DNA from: Hofstenia miamia
Lineage: Eukaryota > Xenacoelomorpha > Acoela
Length of the DNA stretch: 64,000 nt
Direction of reading: 5' to 3'
NCBI GenBank assembly: GCA_004352715.1
Contig: SCFE01000104.1
Location: 990,614 to 1,054,613 of the forward strand
The notes beneath the pieces are model-generated. The model saw only the letters and a program-made list of their open reading frames with translations, was not told the origin of the DNA and did no database searches. Made by a program: the position numbers and the translations under genes. This document shows positions 49,569 to 59,800 of the stretch, one piece after another. The stretch's first letter is position 1. Every line of letters starts with the position of its first letter.

Positions 49569-51575
49569 ACTGCACGCCCTTGCGTGTACCCTTCCTTCTT
49601 TGTATTTATTTTGTTTGTTAGACTATCTTGTCTTTCTAAGGAAAATTTCATTTGACATTGAAGAGCCAATTGTATTGATTCATATAATTTGTTTTGCTGT
49701 AGCTGCGATAGAAATTCATTTTACACAGCTATATTTCTGCTGCAATTCATTCTGAAAAATTTCGCATTATGTATTGCTAAGCATATCGTGGAATGCTATT
49801 ATAAAAACACTTTGCAAATTCAATCTTATATTTATAATAAATATTAGATCTTACATGCAATGTGATGTTATGATTACATACCATTTTTAAATTTCTAATT
49901 GTGTTATAAATTCGTAATGTTAAATAATAAAATTATCATAAAAAACTCTTAGGTATCCTGTTAAATTCTACAGATGATGTATCTTTGATTTGGTCAAATT
50001 CGTCTTTCAATTGTTTATTGTATGCGACCTTTTTTCATCTGATTCCCTCAGGATGGAGGGATCAGAAGAAAAAAGGTTGAATGCTTCTATTCTTAAATGC
50101 AAGTAACTAACTTTGAAATGGCAAACTTTTCAAACTATTTTTTAAGCAATATTTCAATATTCATTTAAAAATATTTTAGTTTGTCTGCCTAATAAGAATC
50201 GAATCTTATACATAGTATTATATACTTCTGTTATTAACTAGTTGTATATCATGCTCAAATAGCCTAAACACTATATTAGCTGTTTGAGTATGGAGAATAT
50301 TGGACACATTATAATGACGCGCGATTGTAATATTTCACACTAAATCTTCTGCAATTGCTATACAACAACACAAATTTTACGCACATCTATTATTAATTAA
50401 TATACTACTTAGTATAGAAATGACATATTTTATAATAAAATTTAAAGTTTAATAAAATATATTTTTATATAATATATAATTCAATTTTCACAACTTTCCG
50501 AAAGTGCGATATTTACAGGTTTATTGCTTATTTCGAAAAAAGTTATTAGCGCACAGCAATAGTTAATATAGATTTGGAAAGAGGAGATCATTGGCCATCG
50601 AATGCAAAAAAAATTATTAAAATCCGTAAAGAATTGACAGAGAAATTCCATGTTAAACATTGACTAAACTTTCGCGAAATTCATTTTAAAAGTTTACCCG
50701 CACTTCTAGCCCCGCCTATGTGCATACATGCGATTTTTTCTGCATTGTCGCATGATGTACGTTAAGACAATTATATTATTACAAAAATTCCGAAAGTTTA
50801 ATATAAAGCATCAGTGTAAAATCCAATAAATTAAAAGGACCCAAACTTGGCCCCAGAGCCTAAAATTCTGGGCTTTTCAAAGTTGTTGTTATATGTACAT
50901 GTGCGTCGATGTATTTCATATTGGAATGCTTTGGAAGCATTTCAAAAGCTTAAATACTGACAGAGATATAATGAATTTTGTATTTTAAAAGTTTTTGCGC
51001 CACTTTGCCAAAAGTTTTGAGAAAGTTTGAAAACTTTTAATTTGTTGTTGTAGATTGAGATCTTCCGAAGGTGTTGTCATTGGTTTAGACTTAAAAGCTA
51101 CCATAGCCATTGCAAATAAATTCAAACAAAAATGGAATCAATTAAGACAGTTATAGTGTGGAAACACTGGATGCCAATTTTGGGCTTTCCAAAAGCCTTT
51201 TCTCAATTTTGACTTTATATTCTTGTAGAACTTACAAATCTAAGGTCGCTAGTAAAAAGAAAATTGAAAATCGGCCCATTATAGCCAGAGATTTTGAAGG
51301 CGAAATTCTCACAGTCAAGTGATGACGTAATGGCTTCAAACTGACCCAATTGGAGCGCCCAGTAGACCCCCTCAAAGTGAATAGCATCCTTAGCAAATTT
51401 AATAGGTTGCCTAAAAAGGGTCAAAGTATACATGTGCAAAAAATAAAAAAAATTCAACACCTTTTGCAAAATCTGGCCGGGAACCCCCCCTAGTTGTGAC
51501 AACCGTTAAAACAGCGTCTAGGATGTTCGCCTAACGGCTCACATAGTAAATATGCGTAGAAGCGCGCCCACCCAG
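49569..51575 (-). mobile_element. Array unit 2: long-class non-coding unit, tail A
   Basis: 2,007 bp: head 50498-51575, body 49569-50497, long-class hairpin 50028-50076. The head is the most diverged of the series between 50790 and 50880. Confidence 0.75.
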
Positions 51576-52014
51576 ACTGCACGCCCTTGCGTGTACCCTT
51601 CTCTGTATTAATTTTGTTGTGTTGTCTTGTCTTTCAAAGGAAAATTTCATTTGACATTGAAGAGCCAATGGCATTGATTCATATGATTTGTGTTGCTGGA
51701 TCTACGATAGAAATCAAATCTATGCAGCTATATTTCTGCAGCAATGGATTATGAAATATTTTGTATAATGTATTGTTGCGCATATTTGGCATGCTACTAT
51801 AAACAAATTGTCAAATTCAAACTTATATTAATATTGAGTAGTATGTTTTCATAAGGTATTATTTATGCATAGAAGTTTCAAATTTCTAATTGTTTTATCA
51901 ATTTCAACTATTATTATAATTATATTAAATAACAATTTGCTATCCTATTAAAATCTGCAAATGATGTATATTCATTTTATCTAAAGTGGGTTTTAATTGT
52001 TTGTTGTATGCGAC

Positions 52015-52064
52015 CTTTTTTCATCTGATTCCTCCCAGGATGGGGAGGTATCAGAAGAAAAAAG
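52015..52064. repeat. Body hairpin, short class (representative of ten copies)
   Basis: CTTTTTTCATCTGATTCCTCCC, loop AGGATG, GGGAGGTATCAGAAGAAAAAAG: a stem of about 21 bp with two mismatches. Other copies: 27736-27784, 29717-29766, 33974-34023, 35907-35956, 39054-39103, 43115-43164, 45397-45446, 47360-47408, 50028-50076. Confidence 0.88.
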
Positions 52065-53097
52065 CTTGAATAGTTATATTTTCTATAGAAAGTAAATAGC
52101 TTTGAATATTTTAACTTATCCAAAAGTTAAAATCGATCTTCATACTGATTCACTTATATTTTTTTTGTTTAACTAATTATATATTATCCACAAACAGCAT
52201 TAATACCCTACTAGCATCCTGTGTATGTAGAAAAATGATTTCATGATAATGACGTGCGATTGTGATATTTCGTCTAATTCTTCTGCTTATACTGTGCTAT
52301 TAGATATTTTAAAACAAATTTATTGCATGTAGAGATCAGTAAATATGTTAGTTTGTATATTAATGATTAAATTTATAATAAATAATAACACTTAGGTAAA
52401 AATAATTGTTACAAATAATATATTTTATTTTTGTTAGTTTTGCGAAAGTGCGAAATTTGTAGGTTTATGCTTAATTTGATAAAAGTTATTATCCCGCAGC
52501 AACAGTTAATATAGAGTTGTAAAGAGGAGATCATTAGCCATCGAATGCAAAAAAATTTATTAAAATCCGTAAAGAATTGACAGAGAAATTCCATGTTAAA
52601 CATTGACTAAACTTTTGCGAAATTCATTTTAAAAGTTTACCCGCACTTCTAGCCCCGCCTATGTGCATATATGCGATTTTTTCTGAATTGTCGCGTGATA
52701 TACGTTAAGACAATTATATTAATAGAAAAATTACGAATATTTGATTGAATGCATCAGTGTAAAATCCAATAAATTATTATGACCCACACTTGGCCCCAGA
52801 GCCTGAAATTTGGGGCTTTCCAAAATTGTTGTTATATGTACATGTGCGTCAATATATTTCATATTGGAATGCTTTGGAAGCATTTCAAAAGCTTAAATAA
52901 TGAAAGAGATATATTGAATTTTGTATTTTTAAAGTTTTTGCGCCAGTTTGCCAAAAGTTTTGAGAAAGTTTGAAAACTTTTAATTTGTTATTGTAGATTA
53001 AGGTCTTCCGAAGCTGTTGCAATGGGTTTAGACCTCAAAGCTGCCATAGCCATTGCAAATAAATTCAAACAAAAATGGAATCAATTAAGACAGTTAT

Positions 53098-53146
53098 AGT
53101 GTGGAAACACTGGATGCCAATTTTGGGCTTTCCAAAAGCCTTTTTT
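53098..53146 (+). repeat. Head double hairpin followed by T6 (representative)
   Basis: AGTGT-GGAA-ACACT (GNRA-type loop) at 53098-53111, then GGCTTT-CCA-AAAGCC at 53126-53140 and TTTTTT at 53141-53146. The arrangement is kept in every complete head. Read on the plus strand it resembles a stem-loop with a poly-U stop, but no Pol III promoter was recognised. Confidence 0.6.
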
Positions 53147-54881
53147 CAATTCTGACTTTATATTCTTGTAGAACTTACAAATCTAAGGTCGCTAGTAAAA
53201 AGAAAATTGAAAATCGGCCCATTCTAGGCAGAGATTTTGAAGGCGAATTTTTCACAGTCAAGTGATGACGTAATGGCTTCAAACTGACCCAATTGGAGGG
53301 GCCAGTAGACCCCCTCAAAGTGAATAGTGTCCTTAGCAAATTTAATAGGTTGCCTAAAATGGGTCAAAGTATACATGTGCAAAAAATTAAAAAAATCGTT
53401 CGCCTTTTGCAAAAGTTAGTCCGGGAACCCCCCCTTTTATCAGCAACCGGTAAAACAGCGTCTAGGATGTTCGCCTAACGGCTCACATAGTAAATATGCG
53501 TAGAAGCGCGCCCACCCAGTTAAACTCCGCTGGGTGTATTTGTGTTAGTACCTACGGTGTGTGTATGTATATGTATGTGAGTATATGGGTAAGTTGAATT
53601 AATATTTCAAAGATATTTCGTTTTCTTATTTACGTTCTGAAAAATTAGTACTTAGTAAACTATTATATTCAAAAATTAGTTATGAAAATTTTAGTATAAA
53701 CTTCAGGAACATTGGGGATTTTAAACATGTAAGGAATTATGAAGTTGGAAAAGGTTGAAATATGATCTGCATGTCATAGAAACATTATTTTTATGAATGG
53801 AGATAGTTTTGAAAGTGAACATCCATTGTGTTCTAACATCACAATGATGATGAAGATCTTGGGATAGATTTTTGATAGAATTATTATTTTAGAATATCTT
53901 TAGCATTTATTTACTTGATCCACATTAATTACTTCATGCAGAAAGAGAAATCATTCTAACGTTGTACACCACTCTACTCTAAACTAATTCCATATTATTG
54001 CACTTATTCTTGAAGATCATAATGATATTACTCAAGAACTATTGATAGAATTAAAACGCCAATTTTTTTTTATATAATCCTCATTCCGTACTAGTCAACA
54101 AAACATTTTTAGAGACTATAACATTAGTATTTTTTATAAAAAAATTATTGATCTTCAAAATTCCCTCAAATTGGTCTATGTTGTACGAAAATGGCTTACA
54201 AAGTACGGTCGCCTTTTATGAATTTTGATTGTATTAAGATGCAACAAGCAAATTTCGAAATCTCAATATGTTTTGCGGATAATATTTAAATATCAGAAAT
54301 TGATAGAGCTCGATTTGTCAGAGTAATTTAACAAAAACCGTCGAAATTCTGTATTTTAGTAATTTTTTGACCTTAATAAACGTTTTTTGGATGACCCCAT
54401 ATGCTCAAATTTGATCAGATTGTAAAAATTTTTAAACATTTATATGTCACATTAACACATCTTTTTTTTGTTTGTTAAGTTACAGCATACAATGCTTGTA
54501 TAAATAATAAAAGCAGGACATTTTCTGTGTCACAGTCCCGCCGCATCCCGTCCCGGGCGAATTACGATCATAGAAATATCGGTGTGTTTTCAATCAAATG
54601 CATATGTTAGGTTACAAAAAGTGTAATTTGATTGATTTTATTAAGAAATAATAATTCTATTGTCTGATCTTAACGTTAATGTATGCCATCTACAATTTTC
54701 ATAGTTTACTATCATTTTAGGATGAAAATCACTTTAATATAAAATTCTGTTTATCATGAAACTACAATTTTCGTAAGGAATGTACTTACTTATACAAAAT
54801 TTCATAAATAACTTGTTCTTAATAGTTCAATATCTAATCTTCATCTATGATCTGAATAAAATTCACTTAAAAATATTCTTA

Positions 54882-54899
54882 TATATATATATATATATA
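54882..54899. repeat. (TA)n microsatellite
   Basis: Nine TA units. Confidence 0.85.
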
Positions 54900-56124
54900 A
54901 TTTTTATATTTCTAGTTAATATTATATCTTTTTGTATATAATAATAAATTTCGTTGTGCATATTATTTCTGTAAATTTTAAAAGTGGATAAAATAAAACA
55001 CATCTTTGAATTAATTTCAATAATATGCTAAGTATCAATAATTATATAAAACTTATTATTTTAGAATTCGCCAATTGTATACTTTATGAAATACAGAATA
55101 AAATATTTCTAAGTCATAGCTGTATATGTATACATAACATTTGTAAGAGTATAAGTTGACTAATTATATTTAGTAATTCGAATTGTAATTTTATGAAGCT
55201 AATTAATTTTATCATTTTTATAGAATTTGCTGTCAGTCAAAGGCATAAACGAAATTTCAATTTGTTTACTGTGAAACCTGTTCGCAGTTGCATAAAGATG
55301 ATATAAATTGAAGTAATTTTTGTAATTGTATACATTTATATTAACTGCTGAAACTGGTATTTTTGTAAAATTTAATATGTAAGCATCTGCTTCAAGCGAG
55401 GTAAATGATTTTAACAATGAAAAACGTTATATAATAATATATATTATTAGCTATAATATAGAAATATTTATTATTTACAAATATGTTATTTAGTAGCAAA
55501 GTTCTTATTCTGAATAATGTAAGAAAATAGTCTCAATTTGAAAGTGGATTGTAGTGAAAATTTTACTAAATTTTTAACGAGAAATGAATGCTGAGTTTTT
55601 AATAACATTTTTACATGAAAAGCCGTTTTTAATAAAAACTGTTTGATGCCAATTAAACATTTTTTGAATAAAAAAGAAGGACTTCAAAATGAACAATTAG
55701 CTACGAAATTTAAGTTTCCTTACAAATTTGTTAAAATTGAAGCACTATTTAATGCAAGAAAAAAGTTCAGGAAAAATCGAATATCTTCACATTTTTGTAT
55801 TTCAGATATCAACATAAATTGGTGGATAGTATATAGCTAATTTCTTAAAATAAAGTATTAAAGATTTAGTCAACAATTCAAAAATAAAACTTTTCTATTA
55901 CTAGACTAAGCTATACCTACACGAAAAATGCATCGCAATCTAATTCATGTTTTAGAAAAATTAATAATTTCTAAATTTTTTTGAAAAACCAAACCAAAAT
56001 TTACTTGTGAAAATTAAAGAATAAGTATTAAATATCTTACATGTAAGAAAAAGAACAACAAATAATATATGTTATGTCAAAAAAACGGATTCCGAAATCA
56101 TCATTAACTTCCAACATCTTGGGG

Positions 56125-56173
56125 TCCCAAAGATCCCAAGCCGGGACGAGGCCGGCTTTAGTGATCTTTGGGA
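56125..56173. repeat. Nested GC-rich hairpin
   Basis: Outer arms TCCCAAAGATC / GATCTTTGGGA (11 perfect pairs) enclose inner arms AAGCCGG / CCGGCTT (7 perfect pairs) with a loop GACGAGG. It is the most stable foldback in an otherwise AT-rich region and lies 650 bases past the end of the large Helitron ORF. Confidence 0.85.
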
Positions 56174-56418
56174 TTATCATGATCTATTGATTCCATCTAA
56201 CTGCTATGAACATCACACTCTTGCCAACCTAAAATAAATAAGAGGACTTTAGCCAAAATGCTATACATTTTGTTCCCATGCGCAGGTGTACACTTTTGTG
56301 TCTCGGACCTATCCTCTTTGGCGCACAAAATTATTTTTTTGTTTTTTTGATTTTTTATTTTTGGTTATCTAACATTTTGCAATGCGGGTCTAGAAAAAAA
56401 TAAACATAGCAAAACAGT

Positions 56419-56791
56419 GCTATCCCTGATAATCCGGAATCCCCGCGAATAGGTCACAGGGGATCCCATCTCGAAGTTATCCCTTTTCCAACTGTAAATA
56501 AATGTTATCCCTGCATTAAAAACAATTGAAATCAATTGCTTATCCCTGCGCAAAATCTTAATAGACATAAATGCCTATTTCAGAAGGAAATAATTGTGAA
56601 AAACTAAACTTGCAATTAAAAGTCGCAAAATATTTAGTTCACTATTTCCTTGGTAGTTTCGTCATATCCATCTTTCGTCAATTTAACCATTGATAGTGTT
56701 TGCAGATGCTACTAATATTGCCTTAACTATTTTTGGTTTTTCAATCCAACATGCCTAAGCATAAGTTATCCCTGGCTGCATGCTATCCCTG
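56419..56791 (-). repeat. Cluster of CAGGGATAAC-type words in 3' non-coding DNA
   Basis: On the plus strand: GCTATCCCTG 56419, GTTATCCCTT 56476, GTTATCCCTG 56504, CTTATCCCTG 56539, GTTATCCCTG 56765, GCTATCCCTG 56782. All have the same orientation as the copies inside the coding region to the right. Confidence 0.88.
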
Positions 56792-56820
56792 CTTTGCATG
56801 TAATATATTTTTCGTCACAA

Positions 56821-59800
56821 TTAATGCAATTTGCTGCATATCACAAATAATAGTTTATTGCCTCCAGAATTTTTATGGCGTTCTGCTAACTGATAGGCAA
56901 AGTCCTGCATACGCTGAGCATTTACAGGTTGTGCAATTTGCCTTAATTCCATTGCAAAACTATCTGCAGAATCCATAGTGCCAAATCCTGAAATGAAGCA
57001 ATAAACTGCCCATACTTTCACCATACTAGGTGGGCCACCGCCCCTATTCATGTTGTCTAAGGAGGAGGTAATACATTTTGTTGCCTCAATGTAAAATATC
57101 TCTCTCCTATCCATTGAAACAAAAACTACAACGTAGTTATCCCTTTCGTGAGGTAGTTCAACATCCCTAGGCCTGTAAGGGTGTAAAGTTCTGTTGACTA
57201 CCGGAACTTGATATTCACTATTTCGAGTCAGGCTAATTTCTTTTAACATATGGTCTATGTACGACTCACAAGGTAGATGTTGCTGCAATAGTTTTTGAAT
57301 GACTGCCAACGTTTCAGTTTTTGACCCCACAAAGGTAATATCAGACAATGACTGCACTCGGGATATAAGCACAACCAACTGTGGCTTTTCCCAAAGTTCA
57401 TAGTCTTTGTGTACACTCGAAAGCTGCGTTGCCACTAAAGGCAGAGTATCCCCCATTGCACGATGAATAGTGCTAGCCCCATAATGGGTAACTGGATACT
57501 GATGCCGTTTAAATAAAATGCCAGGACTGTTTGAATGTACAATTGGAGTTGTAAGCCACGCTATATTTTTCCGTTTCCAACCTTGTGCTATAAAATCATT
57601 GTTGTCAGGGATACTTTTCACCCCAGGTGGAGCAACAAAAGCAAAAAAAGGTGAGTGGTTAGCAACATCACCTGGCAAAGAGTCCACTACGCAAATTTGG
57701 TTATGTGAATAACCATGAATTCGATTATTTGTGGTAAATCTTAAACAAGCGCCCTTATATAAGAGCAGAACCTCAGGTTCTTCAGCAAAGTAATTCAGTG
57801 TTTTAATCGAAAATGCATTAGCCAAAGACCATTGCAATCCACCAGAAGAAGAGTGTTCATCAACAGCTCTTATTTCAACTTTATCAATGCTGTTATCCCT
57901 GCGCACTGCAGCATAATGCTGCTCAATAGCCTGTTGCAAGGCTTTTCTTTTCCCGAATATTTTCACGCTAAGTCTGGGTGCCTGAGACCAGTCATCAACA
58001 AAATTGCAGCGTGAGATAACAATTTGCTGATAGAGACTAATTTCAGGTTGAGAGATTTCGGTTTTTCGTCCTAGCTCATTAATGAGCTGTAGATCCTGAT
58101 CAGCTGCTGCTCTAACTGATCCATTAAACTGAATGACTCTAAACAATGTCAGCATGCTTGTTGACATCCAAATGGATTGACCATTTATAGGACTAAGCTG
58201 CTTAGAGTCACCAGTTCCCATTAGCAAAATACCACCAAAAGGTGTGCGGTTATCCCTGACATGTTGCAAGACAAGATCGACTGCTGCTAAATGCTCAGCT
58301 GTGAGCAACCCAATCTCCTCGAAAGCAAGCATGTCAATTCGTCTTAACTTGTTCCATGCATCTGGCCGATGCTTCAATCGCTTTATTGTGCGTTCAGCAC
58401 AAGTCACCACATTTATTTTATAATGCTGCTTACTTAAAATTGGCAATGGCACTAAAAGATGCAAATGAGCACCCCCTAATGCCAAAGACCGCTGCGATGG
58501 GAGGCTAGTAATCTGAACATTCAATCCTTGAGATCTTGCATACAAGCAAGCTAGTTTTAAGACATGCGTCTTTCCGCTGCCAGGCAGCCCATTCAAAAGT
58601 GGAAGCTTAATAAAAGCTTCGTTTCCATTCAAAAACTGATCTATGGCTGCAATGGCAATGTTCAGTGCATACCTTTGTTCCTCAAAGGAATCCCGTGTTT
58701 GATCCCTGGCTCTCTGTATTTGAGGAACCCACTGTACAGGTTGTTCAACTGAGGCATTAACCAAAGCATCATGATCAGGCAATCCAACAATTTGCTCATC
58801 ATAGAGAGCGTCCACTAGCTTAACTTTCATTTGATGTATCTCTTCCTTTAGTCTAGCCGAAGCTTGACTTTGCACAGTGCGTAGTAGCACAGCCGGTGTT
58901 TCATGTACAGTAACATGATCATTCATAACGTTATCCCTTATAGAATCAAATGCCAGTCCCAAAAAGCGGTCAAACATTTTGGTACCTCCTGGCAGGTACA
59001 TCAATTGTTCAAGTACATAACGTTTAAGTAATGCATGAACATCATCAATAGTAGCGTTATCCCTGATTAATTTGGCTTTGACAAAGCTATGTCTTAATGA
59101 AGGTACTGCAAAAAGGTCTAACTCAGTCTCAAAACGGCCCATGCTTAATACCACATGTACTAGGAACTTAAAGGGATTTAGCGGTGTAATGTTTGAGTAT
59201 ACTGGTATAGGAATAGCCGTTGGATACTCGCAATTAGGATAAACAAACCGTGCCCATAGTTCCCCATGCCTATTATGTATTGCTGCGGGCAAATAATCAT
59301 CATTTAGTAGACCAGATTGCAGTATATCTAATGCTTGCGGTGTGTGAGAAAAATCTACACACTCCATAAACTTTGCCAAAGCACTGGGGCGAATTTGTAT
59401 GACGCGCCCACACCCGTCAATCCACGCGCATTTCAGAATATCCCTGTCTAGATACTTTTCATGCACAGAAAGACCTTGCCCCGTACGGAATTTTGACATG
59501 TTCCCCAAAGCAAACCAGCACAGATAATCAGCAAGATTATCAATGAACAATAATTCCGGAGGTCTAACTGAGAAAAGCGTCACGTTATCCATTTTCACCC
59601 TGCTGGCTAGGTGATCCTTTATAATCAAAACTTGGTTGTCGGTAAATTGTCTATGTTGTGGCAAAGCCAGAACATCCCGACGGGCCCGGACGGGCTCAAT
59701 AAGACCTTGGACAGTAAGAATGTGAGCTGACGAATCAAACTGCACACTTTTCTGTCTCATTTCAATTGTTTCTGTTGAGATTCTAATAAATTGGACACCT

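Larger units (their letters stand above)
51576..53519 (-). mobile_element. Array unit 1: short-class non-coding unit, tail A; right end of the array
   Basis: 1,944 bp: head 52442-53519, body 51576-52441, hairpin 52015-52064. The head-start variant zone (about 53390-53430) combines sequence typical of both head variants. To its right the sequence becomes the 3' region of the large Helitron. Confidence 0.77.
53520..56820 (-). other. 3' non-coding region of the large Helitron
   Basis: 3.3 kb of AT-rich sequence left of the stop at 56821. It ends at 53520 with a terminal hairpin of its own (CACCCAG...CTGGGTG, arms across the head junction; tail D). It contains a strong nested hairpin at 56125-56173, a (TA)n tract at 54882-54899, and six copies or near-copies of GTTATCCCTG between 56419 and 56791. 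No open frame in it has recognisable content. The length is unusual for a 3' region, so other inserted sequence may be present. Confidence 0.6.

Noticed and set aside
53126-53146. Head hairpin as a replication-dependent histone mRNA stem-loop
   Set aside because: The six-pair stem with a three-base CCA loop and following T6 does not fit the four-base-loop histone consensus, and no histone gene is nearby.
25834-53519. Array as a CRISPR, rDNA or tRNA cluster
   Set aside because: Units are about 2 kb with variable bodies, no rRNA or tRNA sequence is recognisable, and the setting is an animal genome.
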